A DNA stretch of 64,000 nt from Burkholderiales bacterium (GTDB lineage: Bacteria; Pseudomonadota; Gammaproteobacteria; Burkholderiales; SG8-41): contig JAUXYA010000012.1 in NCBI GenBank assembly GCA_030684405.1, forward strand, positions 1 through 64,000, in the 5' to 3' direction. Within the stretch, counting starts at the first letter, position 1. Each line of letters begins with the position of its first letter. Under the pieces are notes generated by a model. The model saw only the letters and a program-made list of their open reading frames with translations. It was not told the DNA's origin and ran no database searches. Shown here in pieces: positions 18,005 through 26,248 of this stretch. The translations under genes were made by a program, and so were the position numbers.

Positions 18005-18802
18005 CTACGGATTGGTCGCGACCCGCGCGTTGCGCTCGCACTGCTGCAGGTAGTTCTGGCCGGCAGGCAGGCTCTCGGCGCAGGCGATCAGCGGCTCGAC
18101 ATGACTATGGCGATATTTCTGCGCAAATTCCCGTGCGGTATGCCCCCCGCGCACCCGCACCAGCGGATCCGCCCCCGCCTGCAGCAGCAGGCGCACGACG
18201 TCGCGATGACCTTGTATCGCCGCCATCATCAACGGCGTGTTGATGTAGACCTCGCGGTTGCTGGCATCGGCGTCGACGCGCGCACCGCGCTGCAACAGCA
18301 TGCGCAACGCCTGCTGGCGGTTGTTGTAGGCCGCGTAGGCCAGCGGGGTGTAGTTGTGCGGGGCGTTTTCCAGATTCGCACCGGCATCGATCAGCAGGCG
18401 CACCGCCGCATCATGGCGCTGGGTGGCATTCTCGCTGCTGCCGAAGAAATAAGCGGCCAGCATCAGCGGGGTCTCGTTGACCGGCGTTACCGCGTTGAGA
18501 TCCGCGCCGGCGGAGATCAGGTAATTCAGCACTCCGATCGATCCGTCGCGCGCCGCCAGCGCAATCAGTGGGGCCCCCGTGGAATAAGCTGGAGCGGGCA
18601 GGCGCTCGTTGACACTGATAACGCCGCTGTTTACCACCGCCCGCAGTGACGACACGTCATCCTGGGCGATGTGATTGAGTATCGCCTCGACATCGACGCC
18701 GGAGCGGTGATTGCCACCGACGCCGGCACAGCCGGAGACGATCAGGATGGCAGCAAGGCCGCCGATGGTGCGCGCCGCGCGCGCAAACAGGGATTTGAAC
18801 AT
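18005..18802 (-). CDS. ankyrin-repeat lipoprotein
   Basis: 265 residues from the chosen ATG (MFKSLFARAARTIGGLAAIL), which gives a lipoprotein signal with lipobox IVSGC. The rest is five or so ankyrin repeats, e.g. GAPLIALAARDGSIGVLNYL, NETPLMLAAYF, YTPLAYAAYNNRQQALRMLL, NTPLMMAAIQGHRDVVRLLL. Probably a periplasmic or outer-membrane protein-binding scaffold; partner unknown. It is convergent with the EamA gene and has no operon partner. Confidence 0.82.
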   Translation of the reverse strand: MFKSLFARAARTIGGLAAILIVSGCAGVGGNHRSGVDVEAILNHIAQDDVSSLRAVVNSGVISVNERLPAPAYSTGAPLIALAARDGSIGVLNYLISAGADLNAVTPVNETPLMLAAYFFGSSENATQRHDAAVRLLIDAGANLENAPHNYTPLAYAAYNNRQQALRMLLQRGARVDADASNREVYINTPLMMAAIQGHRDVVRLLLQAGADPLVRVRGGHTAREFAQKYRHSHVEPLIACAESLPAGQNYLQQCERNARVATNP

Positions 18803-18999
18803 GTCCTGGACCCTCCTCGCCCGTAAGCAATGCGGGGCAGTATAGACCTTTCGGGAACAGCGCTCAAAATAAGTGTCGACCTGCGGCCCGGGGCGGCTCA
18901 TACGTTAAACAGCAATTGCGCCAGTAACCCCGCGCCGCTGCTCACAATGTCACTGCGGCGGCGCGTTTTGTACCCGCTTTCGTACCCGCTTTTCATGGT

Positions 19000-19323
19000 T
19001 CAGGCCACCGCCGCCGCGTGCCTTGTCTCGGCACGTCGCAACGTCACCGCCACTTCCACGCGTGAGCCGAGCCCGTTGATCATCGCCATGAGGCGCTCGA
19101 CGCTGATGCGCCGGAAATCCGCGTTTCGAACGCGCGAGAAATCACCGGCATCGATCCCGGTGAGGCTCTGCGCCTTTCTTACAGTGAGACCCTTTTTGTC
19201 GAGCGTCTTGATGATCTCCGCCGCCTGGATCGTCTTCAACTGGCGAACGTCGGCATCCGGGACATCAAAGTCCCGATAGATGTTTCCGCTCCCGCGGATG
19301 CTCTTTGTAGCCTTCCAAATCAT
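19000..19323 (-). CDS. HigA-like XRE antitoxin/regulator, apparently orphan
   Basis: 107 residues from MIWKATKSIRGSGNIYRDFD; a GTG at 19374 could extend it. The helix-turn-helix region is LTVRKAQSLTGIDAGDFSRVRNADFRRISVERLMAMINGLGSRVEVAV, the pattern of antitoxins that pair with RelE/HigB-type toxins. The order expected for such pairs is toxin then antitoxin, but upstream (19324-19488) there is no toxin ORF, only a direct-repeat copy. It may be a relic of a toxin-antitoxin pair or a stand-alone regulator of the neighbouring module. Confidence 0.75.
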   Translation of the reverse strand: MIWKATKSIRGSGNIYRDFDVPDADVRQLKTIQAAEIIKTLDKKGLTVRKAQSLTGIDAGDFSRVRNADFRRISVERLMAMINGLGSRVEVAVTLRRAETRHAAAVA

Positions 19324-19361
19324 GGCGGGATTGTCCCACCCCGAGACCAAACGTTCAATTT

Positions 19362-19411
19362 TCCAACCCGGCACCCCTTGCTACTCGTGCTACTTCCGCT
19401 ACCGATCAACG
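19362..19411 (+). repeat. left imperfect direct repeat flanking the hipBA-SNF2-SWIM module
   Basis: Fifty bases containing TTGCTAC-CG-TGCTACTTC and GCTACCGATCAACG. They match 24855-24904 at 39 of 50 positions in the same orientation by my alignment. The two copies bracket the SWIM, SNF2, hipA and hipB genes. The copy also overlaps the extended 5' end of the HigA-like ORF. Confidence 0.55.
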
Positions 19412-19488
19412 ATTTTTGAAACTCTGGGTCGTTTGAGTTGAGCGCCCTTGTGCCCTGCCCCAGCGCCCCCGGATCGTCCGGCCACGAC

Positions 19489-20364
19489 TCACTTTGATTT
19501 CTTGCCTGCTGTACTGCTGCCGCGCTTCATCGCCGGTGGAGCCTGTCTCGCACGCGGTGGCGCGACCCTCTTGCGTTTTGCCTTGTCTTGAACGCTCCCT
19601 TCAGAGATCCCTTGCGCCCTGCGTTTAGGCTTCAGACTCGCGGCCCCTTGCGCAGGTCCCGCAAACTCGATGCCGAATATCTGGGCGAGACCCGGATCGG
19701 CGAGGACCCTGCCGGCGGCCGGCCCCCTGCCGCCCAGCGTCAGGTCGGCTCCGGCCGTCGCTATCAAGGCGGTGTGATCGACCTTGCGCAATTCGAACAG
19801 CAATTCCGGTTTCTGATCGAGGCGTGCCCCGATTCCGTAGAACACGGCTGCGACATGCTTGCACATGGAGGCCCAGTCGGGGCATGAGCAGGTAAATCTG
19901 ATCTCCTTCGGCGAGGGGAACAATCCGGTCTGCTGCCGGCACATGCGTTCCATCACGCCTTGCGAAAAACGCGCTTGCAGCAGTTCCACCAGTGAATCGA
20001 TCGCACCGGCACAGTCCCTGCATAGAGCCTTCCAGCGCGCCGGCGCAAGCGCCGAAATCTTTGCGCTCACCTTGTAGATGCTGGAACCGCTCACCAGCGC
20101 TTTTACCTCGCCCGCCTCAATCCTCAGATCGATCACCGCGCCATTGCGCACATAGGTGCGCCCTCGCGGCAGACGGTTCGAGTAATCGCTGTAGCGTTCG
20201 AGATTCTCGCACCAGGCTTTACCCCAGAACGTCCGCGCGATGGCATTCCCCGTCAGAACCACAGGCGTGAGGTTGCCACCCTTTTTCCTGATCTTGGCCG
20301 CCTCACGCTCGGCCTGCCGCCGCCGCTCGGCGACGGGAACGTATGGTTTCCACCCATAGAACAT
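19489..20364 (-). CDS. SWIM zinc-finger protein
   Basis: 291 residues. Opening MFYGWKPYVPVAERRRQAE and FWGKAWCENLERYSDYSNRLPRGRTYVRNGAV are typical of SWIM proteins that accompany SNF2 ATPases in bacteria. The zinc finger is CSCPDWASMCKH (Cys159, Cys161, Cys168, His170), the C-x-C-x(n)-C-x-H signature. A Lys/Arg/Pro-rich tail (last 50 residues) looks nucleic-acid binding. The gene starts 3 bases after the SNF2 stop, with an AAGGAGG ribosome site inside the SNF2 3' end, so the two are made together. Function of bacterial SNF2-SWIM pairs is not established. Confidence 0.88.
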   Translation of the reverse strand: MFYGWKPYVPVAERRRQAEREAAKIRKKGGNLTPVVLTGNAIARTFWGKAWCENLERYSDYSNRLPRGRTYVRNGAVIDLRIEAGEVKALVSGSSIYKVSAKISALAPARWKALCRDCAGAIDSLVELLQARFSQGVMERMCRQQTGLFPSPKEIRFTCSCPDWASMCKHVAAVFYGIGARLDQKPELLFELRKVDHTALIATAGADLTLGGRGPAAGRVLADPGLAQIFGIEFAGPAQGAASLKPKRRAQGISEGSVQDKAKRKRVAPPRARQAPPAMKRGSSTAGKKSK

Positions 20365-20367
20365 CGG

Positions 20368-23142
20368 TCATGCCTCCTTCGCCGCTGCGCGTATGTCCAT
20401 TTTGACGAGGTCGAGCAGCTCGTCGTCCTTCAATTCCGTCAACTGCAGTTCCGCGCCGCCTTCGAGCAAATCGCGCGAGAGTGCCCGCTTGGACTCGATC
20501 AGCTTGTCGATTTTGTCCTCCACCGTGCCGCGGCAAATAAATTTGTGCACCAGCACGTTCTTCTTCTGTCCGATTCTAAAAGCGCGATCGGTGGCCTGGT
20601 TCTCCACTGCGGGGTTCCACCAGCGGTCAAAGTGAATCACATGAGCAGCCGCCGTCAGGTTGAGACCGGAGCCACCTGCCTTGAGTGAAAGGACGAAAAA
20701 GGGGATCGTCTCGTCCTCCTGAAACTGCCGCACCAGGTTCTGGCGATTGCGTACCGCCGTCTCCCCGTGCAGAATCAGCCCGGCACGGCCGAAAACGGAT
20801 CCGAGGAACGCCGTCAGCGGGCCCGTCGCTTCCCGGAACTGGGTGAACACCAGGACCTTCTCCTGCCGCGCCGCGATGACCTCCGCAATCTCGCGCAAGC
20901 GCGCGAGTTTGCCGCTGTCGATTTCCCCCCAGGCACCGTCGCCCAGCCATTGCGACGGATGGTTGCAGATCTGCTTGAAGCGCATCAGATACCCGAGCAC
21001 GAGCCCCCTGCGCTGCATGCCGTCGGTCTGATCGAGCCGGCTTGCAAGTTCCTCCACCGACTGCTGGTAGAGCGCGGCCTGTTTGCGGCTGAGAGAACAG
21101 TACGCGGCCATCTCGGTTTTCTCGGGCAAATCGGCGATGACCGTCTTATCGGTCTTGAGCCGCCGCAGGATGTAGGGTCGCACCAGCTCGCGCAGAGGCG
21201 CATAGGCATCTTCTCCGCGATCCACCAGCCGCTTGGTGAAGTCGGTGAATGCCTTGGCGCTGCCCAGCAGTCCCGGGTTGACGAAGTCGAAAATCGACCA
21301 GAGATCGGACATGCGGTTCTCGATCGGCGTACCGGTCAGCGCGATGCGCACGCGCGCGTTGAGTTGCTTTGCGGCACGTGTTTGCTTGGCGCCCGGGTTC
21401 TTGATCGCCTGTGCCTCGTCGATCACGGCAAGGCGCCAGGGAGTGGTCGTGGCCCAAGGCAATCGCAGCAGGGAACCGTAGCTCGTGATGACGAGGTCCA
21501 CGGAATCGATGCGATCACGCGCCAGGGTCTTGAGCTCGGTCATGGGCACGGCCGATGGGTGTGCGATCAACACCTTCAATTCCGGCGCGAAGCGCTCGAT
21601 CTCTGCCGCCCAATTGGCGAGCAGCGACGCCGGCGCCACCAGCAGGCTCGTTCGTCGTTCGGGATCGCGTTCACGACCAAGCACCAGCAGCAGCGAAAGC
21701 ACCTGTATCGTCTTGCCCAGCCCCATGTCATCCGCAAGGCAGGCCCCGAGTCCGAGCTTATTGAGCAAATAAAGCCAGCGCACACCGGCTTCCTGGTACG
21801 GTCGAAGCTGTGTTTTCAGGCCGCGTCCCGGATCGATGCGGGAGGGACCTTCGGGGCTGCGCAACTGCTTGAGAGTTTCTGCAAGCCAGGGGCCGGCGAC
21901 GACATTGGCCCAATCTCTCGCCTCGCCAGCGGCGGGTGCTTGCGTTCCCACGGACGCGCCCGCGAGCAGGCGCATCGCTTCGGCAAAGCCGAGTTCGCCA
22001 GCCGTGGCGCTACGCTCAATGGCTTGGAATCGTTCCAGCATGCGCTCGAGCTTGCCCCGATCGAGCTCCACCCACCGCCCGCGTATGAGTGCGAGTCCGT
22101 CGGATCCGGACAGCAGGCGTTTGATTTCCGCCGGGGTGAGCGTTTCTCCGTCCAGCGTGACTTGCATGCGAAAGTCGAGCAACGCGTCCAGGCCAACTCC
22201 GGCCGGCGGCTGAGCGCCGACCGTGGCGCTCACTTGAGGACGCGGCGGCCGGTTGCCGCGCCAGGTCCCTGGCATGCGAATCACGACGCCTGCGGACTCG
22301 AGCAGCGGCAGATCGGTGAGCAGCCGGAATGCCTCCTGCGGCGACCAGCGCAGCGGGTGGAAAATCTCACCGGCGTCGACCATGGCCTTAAGCCAGGTGC
22401 ACTTTTCGGCGGCGCGCTGCACCGGCAGCAGCAGAGACAGCAGCTTTTCGCGATTGGCGGCGCCCGCGTACTCCCGCAACGCCTCGCCGAGCGGCAGGTG
22501 CTGTGCACGGGCCTGCACGGAAAGGCGAGGTGTGTAGGTTGCGAGGAACGCGAACGGTGCTTCCTCGTCCCTGCGGTTTTCCGCCAGGTTGAAGTGAACC
22601 CGGCCGACCAGATTCCAGGCGGCGTTCCGGGCCTTGAGGAAGTCCTGCACCGACAATTTCGAGTCGGCAAGCTCAGCCCGGAAAGCGGCCTCGATTTCGT
22701 TCCAGAGGGCGATCAGCACTTCCATGCTGGCGTACTCGGCGCCCTTCATCGGCGGCACAGCCGCGGCCAAGGTCTCGAGCACTTCGCGCGGAGGCGGCGG
22801 GACGCGTAGCTGCTTGCCGGGCGTGACGGAATCGGCCAAGGCGCAGACTGCGGTCACATAGCGAGCGGCAAGATCGCGCCAGTAGCCGAATGCCAGAGAC
22901 AGCGGCACGCCGACGAACGCCGCACCCAGCGTCAGCAGACCATGTCCCGTTCCCCGGTCGAAGGACTCTTGCAATTGAAGGGCGACATCGGGTTTGAGAG
23001 GCGCCCACTCGTCACCACGCTCCAGGAGAAGGTGACCGTGAGGGGTGAGAACAGGGGCGAAACCTTTCGCCACCTGGCTCTGCGCCGTATTTCCACTCAC
23101 GGGAACCAACTCATTTCGGATCTCGGACCCGAGGAGTCTCAT
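20368..23142 (-). CDS. SNF2-family helicase/ATPase with N-terminal helicase-associated domain
   Basis: 924 residues from the ATG at 23142 (MRLLGSEIRNELVPVSG). The open frame continues further upstream inside hipA, so the exact start is uncertain. An N-terminal accessory region of about 430 residues resembles the DUF3670 part of bacterial SNF2 proteins. The motor follows: LRPYQEAGVRWLYLL, Walker A DDMGLGKT (about 471-478), VAPASLLANW, DEAQAIKNP (Walker B, about 575), LTGTPIENR, then the second RecA lobe with LILHGETAVRNRQ, LSLKAGGSGLNLTAA and ATDRAFRIGQ. All catalytic motifs are intact. The protein probably translocates on double-stranded DNA or remodels bound proteins. It overlaps the hipA 3' end by 32 bases and leads directly into the SWIM gene. 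Confidence 0.9.
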   Translation of the reverse strand: MRLLGSEIRNELVPVSGNTAQSQVAKGFAPVLTPHGHLLLERGDEWAPLKPDVALQLQESFDRGTGHGLLTLGAAFVGVPLSLAFGYWRDLAARYVTAVCALADSVTPGKQLRVPPPPREVLETLAAAVPPMKGAEYASMEVLIALWNEIEAAFRAELADSKLSVQDFLKARNAAWNLVGRVHFNLAENRRDEEAPFAFLATYTPRLSVQARAQHLPLGEALREYAGAANREKLLSLLLPVQRAAEKCTWLKAMVDAGEIFHPLRWSPQEAFRLLTDLPLLESAGVVIRMPGTWRGNRPPRPQVSATVGAQPPAGVGLDALLDFRMQVTLDGETLTPAEIKRLLSGSDGLALIRGRWVELDRGKLERMLERFQAIERSATAGELGFAEAMRLLAGASVGTQAPAAGEARDWANVVAGPWLAETLKQLRSPEGPSRIDPGRGLKTQLRPYQEAGVRWLYLLNKLGLGACLADDMGLGKTIQVLSLLLVLGRERDPERRTSLLVAPASLLANWAAEIERFAPELKVLIAHPSAVPMTELKTLARDRIDSVDLVITSYGSLLRLPWATTTPWRLAVIDEAQAIKNPGAKQTRAAKQLNARVRIALTGTPIENRMSDLWSIFDFVNPGLLGSAKAFTDFTKRLVDRGEDAYAPLRELVRPYILRRLKTDKTVIADLPEKTEMAAYCSLSRKQAALYQQSVEELASRLDQTDGMQRRGLVLGYLMRFKQICNHPSQWLGDGAWGEIDSGKLARLREIAEVIAARQEKVLVFTQFREATGPLTAFLGSVFGRAGLILHGETAVRNRQNLVRQFQEDETIPFFVLSLKAGGSGLNLTAAAHVIHFDRWWNPAVENQATDRAFRIGQKKNVLVHKFICRGTVEDKIDKLIESKRALSRDLLEGGAELQLTELKDDELLDLVKMDIRAAAKEA

Positions 23143-24445
23143 TCTTGAAAACGTCCACCTGGGAGAGCATGCCGTTTGAAACTCGCTCCCACAGAATCCG
23201 GGGGAAGTCTGATGCGAGGCGCTTTTCCACCGCTTCGAGCGATAGTGGGACATTTTCGATCAACGACTGCATCTTGTCCCACACAGTCGGTACGCCGCTC
23301 TTGTCGGCCAGCTCGCGATAGTGGCGAGCGCGAATTTCCCCCAGCCTGTAATGCATGTTCTTGGCACGCAGGCCCATCGCCAGCCGCGCTTTCTGTGGGG
23401 AAAGTGAGTTGGCACCGTGACCGATGACGGGCCAGGCCGAGAGCAGGTCGTAGAGCGGCGTCAGGCGATAGCTGTCACCTGCGTTGAGGAACACGGAGAA
23501 GTTCTTCGCATGGCCATCTGTTGCGGCCAGCAGCCAGAAGGCCAGTTGCACCAACAGGAACTGCTCGCGGTCCGTTTTGGACGAGGCGCTGCCGGAGAGC
23601 AGTTTCAACGCGTCTTCAATGCCGGGTCCGCCGTCGGATTCGTATTTTCGGTCAGGCGGCACCGCGAGCGCCTGGCAAAAATCTTCCTGAGGCAGCCTCG
23701 CGATCCATCGCTCGTCCATCCACTGGCGATCGAAGCGCTCGACGACAAGCACCTTCTGCGCGCCAAAGACCGCCATTTCGGTTTTCGCCACCGAAAAACC
23801 AAGCTCGCGAAGAATCTGCGCGCAGAGCCATTCATTCTCGACTGACTCCGACATGTCGAGCTGCAGCCCTCCCCCGACCACGCCGAGCGGCAACTTCAAT
23901 ATGTGAGTCGTCGGGGTTGCGCCCCTTGGGCGGAACCACTTTCCGTGCCGGCACAGTAGGGCCGTCTTTTCCTGGGCGCCGGCTATCGAAATGCGAAACT
24001 CATCGGGGTCTTCGCTCGTGCCGGGCAATGGTTCGGCGGTGACGCTGCGAAGAAGACGCTCGACTTCGGCATCGTTGACCGGCACGCCGTCAACCCGGTC
24101 GAATCCTTCTGGAGCAGTCTCCGGAGGCAGCAGTTGAACGGCGCCTACGCAATCGCGCCCGATGGCAGTCAGCAGTTCAAACGCTTCGGTGCCACGGGTG
24201 CGAAAGCGCGCGCTGAGCCGACGACGGATGTTGTCGCTTTCGGGCAGCAGATTCTCGAAGTAGCTCGATACTGGCGCTCCGGTAATCTCGCGTGACGGGC
24301 CAATGGGGAGTGACAGCGAAAGCGAGCGCCGCCGTGGGGAACGCAGCCAGGTTTCCTCATAGGTCAGGCGATGGCCACCCGTGCGGGTCCGAGACCACAC
24401 CCCGACCAGTTCGCCGTTCATCCAGACGTTGAGCTCGGTGCTCAC
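23111..24445 (-). CDS. hipA: HipA family serine/threonine kinase toxin
   Basis: 444 residues, close to Escherichia coli HipA (440). Key residues are in place: the P-loop-like RISIAGAQEKTALL with Ser153 (equivalent of the autophosphorylated Ser150), catalytic ATDGHAKNFS with Asp310 (Asp309 in E. coli), and LYDLLSAWP with Asp333 (Asp332). HipA phosphorylates glutamyl-tRNA synthetase in E. coli, blocking translation and favouring persistence; related HipA kinases use other tRNA synthetases. hipB overlaps its start by 4 bases, and its 3' end overlaps the SNF2 gene, so toxin and ATPase appear co-translated. The kinase looks active. Confidence 0.93.
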   Translation of the reverse strand: MSTELNVWMNGELVGVWSRTRTGGHRLTYEETWLRSPRRRSLSLSLPIGPSREITGAPVSSYFENLLPESDNIRRRLSARFRTRGTEAFELLTAIGRDCVGAVQLLPPETAPEGFDRVDGVPVNDAEVERLLRSVTAEPLPGTSEDPDEFRISIAGAQEKTALLCRHGKWFRPRGATPTTHILKLPLGVVGGGLQLDMSESVENEWLCAQILRELGFSVAKTEMAVFGAQKVLVVERFDRQWMDERWIARLPQEDFCQALAVPPDRKYESDGGPGIEDALKLLSGSASSKTDREQFLLVQLAFWLLAATDGHAKNFSVFLNAGDSYRLTPLYDLLSAWPVIGHGANSLSPQKARLAMGLRAKNMHYRLGEIRARHYRELADKSGVPTVWDKMQSLIENVPLSLEAVEKRLASDFPRILWERVSNGMLSQVDVFKNETPRVRDPK

Positions 24446-24705
24446 CAGGAGCCTTTCGGCATCGTGTCCGGCTTGGTCGCGTCGTCAGGCCGAGAATCAC
24501 GCAGCACGATCTGTGCGTCCAGTGCGGTGAGCAGCTTGAGCAGTTGCGCGACACTCACAACTGAGGGGTCCCGCTCGATTTCAGCTATGCGAACCTGTCC
24601 AATGCCGAGCAGCTTTCCAAGCTGCGTCTGGGTCAGGCCCTTGGTCTTGCGCAGCGCGCGCAACTGTTGCCTGATCTGGTCTGGGAAACGAATTGGGTAG
24701 TCCAT
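24442..24705 (-). CDS. hipB: HipB-like XRE antitoxin/repressor
   Basis: 87 residues, same size as HipB of Escherichia coli (88). Helix-turn-helix TQTQLGKLLGIGQVRIAEIERDPSVVSVAQLLKLLTAL (about residues 25-62), with a C-terminal tail ending in Trp (MPKGSW), like the HipB tail that marks it for Lon degradation. It should neutralise HipA and repress its own operon. Three TATCG-N8-CGAT sites upstream, the nearest ending 10 bases before the ATG, support autoregulation. No clear ribosome site is seen. Confidence 0.92.
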   Translation of the reverse strand: MDYPIRFPDQIRQQLRALRKTKGLTQTQLGKLLGIGQVRIAEIERDPSVVSVAQLLKLLTALDAQIVLRDSRPDDATKPDTMPKGSW

Positions 24706-24715
24706 TGGCGCATGT

Positions 24716-24733
24716 TATCGCCCTTAGGCGATA
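24716..24733. promoter_or_regulatory. HipB operator 1
   Basis: Perfect palindrome TATCGCC-CTTA-GGCGATA, i.e. TATCG-N8-CGATA. The E. coli HipB operator is TATCC-N8-GGATA, with the same half-site spacing. It lies 10 bases upstream of the hipB start. Confidence 0.8.
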
Positions 24734-24742
24734 TTGTCAATA

Positions 24743-24760
24743 TATCGCTTAATAACGATG
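24743..24760. promoter_or_regulatory. HipB operator 2
   Basis: TATCG-CTTAATAA-CGATG: the same half-sites and N8 spacing as operator 1, with one mismatch in the last base. Its centre is 27 bases from that of operator 1. A lone TATCG half-site follows at 24765-24769. Confidence 0.7.
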
Positions 24761-24791
24761 ATAATATCGCACAAAAACTATATGTTCACAA

Positions 24792-24809
24792 TATCGCCCT
24801 TGGGCGATC
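24792..24809. promoter_or_regulatory. HipB operator 3
   Basis: TATCG-CCCTTGGG-CGATC, nearly identical to operator 1 including the inner CCC/GGG arms. Its centre is 49 bases from that of operator 2. AT-rich promoter-like DNA lies between the sites. Confidence 0.75.
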
Positions 24810-24854
24810 GCCGCAACACGCCATGGCAGAAGTCCGACTCGAAGATTCGCGGGT

Positions 24855-24904
24855 TCCGGCCCGCCACCCCCTGCTACCGTTGCTACTTCTGCTATTGATC
24901 AGCG
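24855..24904 (+). repeat. right imperfect direct repeat flanking the hipBA-SNF2-SWIM module
   Basis: Same orientation as 19362-19411 and matching it at 39 of 50 positions. It is followed by an inverted repeat, GCTACCGTTGCTAC (24873-24886) against GTAGCAACAGTAGC (24921-24934), one mismatch. The spacer 24905-25126 holds no gene I can support; one minus-strand frame contains a short VATVATDAGRER stretch of the kind seen in decayed mobile-element genes. Confidence 0.5.
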
Positions 24905-25126
24905 TTCGCGCCCGGCATCGGTAGCAACAGTAGCAACACCCTCTGGTGTCAAAACCCAATCCCTGAAGGTCATTCCCGGCCATCCAGCAGCGCCGGATTG
25001 ATCGCCACGCACCGTCGCCGTCCGTCTTCCGCGCCCGTCCACGCTCGGCGAGGATGGAGCGCCGCGCGCAGGTCCCGGCTGTTCCCAGTGGCTTCCAGGC
25101 AATGCCTGTAAAGTCCGGGATTTTGC

Positions 25127-26221
25127 TCAGACGTTAAAGCGGAAATGCATGACGTCACCATCCTTGACCACATAGTCCTTGCCTTCCAGCCGCATTTTCC
25201 CCGCTTCCTTCGCGCCTTGCTCACCCTTGCAGGCAATGTAGTCCTCGTAAGCGATGACCTCGGCACGGATGAAGCCCTTCTCGAAATCGGTATGGATGGC
25301 TGCTGCCGCCCGCGGGGCGGTATCGCCGCAGTGAATGGTCCAGGCCCGCACCTCCTTCACGCCGGCAGTGAAATAGGTCTGCAGCCCGAGCAGCACGTAG
25401 CCGGCGTTGATCACCCGGTTCAGTCCCGGCTCCACCATGCCCATGTCCTCCAGGAACACTGTCTTGTCGGCGTCCTCCATGTCGGCAATCTCAGCCTCGA
25501 GGGCCGCGCAGACAGCAACCACCGGCGCCTTTTCACGTTCGCCCAAGGCCTGCACTGCGGCGAGATGGGGATTGTTGTTGAAACCGCCCTCACGCACGTT
25601 GGCAACATACATCGTCGGCTTGGCGGTAATCAGGCACAGCGGCTTGAGCACCGCGAGTTCCTCCTCATAGAGGTCAAGCGCGCGCACCGGCTTCGCCTCA
25701 TTCAGCGCGGCCTGGCATTTCTCCAGCACGGCCACCAGCCGCTGCGCCTCCTTGTCGCCCCCGGCGCGGGCCAGCTTCACCGACTTGGCGAGATGGCGCT
25801 CGACCGCCGCAAGGTCGGCCAGCGCGAGCTCGGTATTGATGGTCTCGATGTCGGACAAGGGGTCAATCTTGCCGGCGACGTGCACAACATTCTCGTCCTC
25901 AAAGCAGCGAACGACATGGGCAATCGCATCGGTTTCGCGAATGTTGGCGAGGAACTGGTTGCCGAGTCCCTCGCCCTTGGATGCGCCGGCGACCAGCCCG
26001 GCGATGTCGACGAACTCCACCACCGCAGGCAACACTTTCTCCGGCTTGGCGATCGCAGCCAGCGCCGCAAGCCGCGGATCCGGCACTTCGACGATGCCGA
26101 CGTTCGGCTCGATGGTGCAGAAAGGATAGTTTTCCGCCGCGATGCCGGCCTTGGTCAGCGCGTTGAAAAGGGTGGACTTGCCGACGTTGGGCAGTCCGAC
26201 GATGCCGCATTTGAGGGACAT
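25127..26221 (-). CDS. ychF: redox-regulated ATPase YchF
   Basis: 364 residues, full length. Obg-family G domain with [15 protein letters not shown] (P-loop), [19 protein letters not shown] (switch II), and the altered specificity motif NVREGG in place of NKxD, which makes YchF prefer ATP. A central coiled coil and the C-terminal TGS domain ([32 protein letters not shown]) complete it. YchF binds ribosomes and modulates stress responses. It is the last gene of the prs-rplY-pth-ychF block, 27 bases after pth. Confidence 0.97.
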   Translation of the reverse strand: MSLKCGIVGLPNVGKSTLFNALTKAGIAAENYPFCTIEPNVGIVEVPDPRLAALAAIAKPEKVLPAVVEFVDIAGLVAGASKGEGLGNQFLANIRETDAIAHVVRCFEDENVVHVAGKIDPLSDIETINTELALADLAAVERHLAKSVKLARAGGDKEAQRLVAVLEKCQAALNEAKPVRALDLYEEELAVLKPLCLITAKPTMYVANVREGGFNNNPHLAAVQALGEREKAPVVAVCAALEAEIADMEDADKTVFLEDMGMVEPGLNRVINAGYVLLGLQTYFTAGVKEVRAWTIHCGDTAPRAAAAIHTDFEKGFIRAEVIAYEDYIACKGEQGAKEAGKMRLEGKDYVVKDGDVMHFRFNV

Positions 26222-26248
26222 GGTGTGTGGACCTTGAAGTGGAAAAGT

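Noticed and set aside
20767-22809. Long plus-strand ORF (680 codons)
   Set aside because: Antisense shadow of the SNF2 ATPase gene; no domain and codon pattern of a complement strand.
19412-24854. Integrative element with its own integrase
   Set aside because: No integrase, transposase or relaxase gene is present inside the bracketed segment; only flanking repeats suggest mobility.
24873-24934. Inverted repeat as a terminator for a gene
   Set aside because: Stem is 14 bp with one mismatch but the loop is 34 bases, there is no T run, and no gene ends there; more likely part of the repeat boundary.
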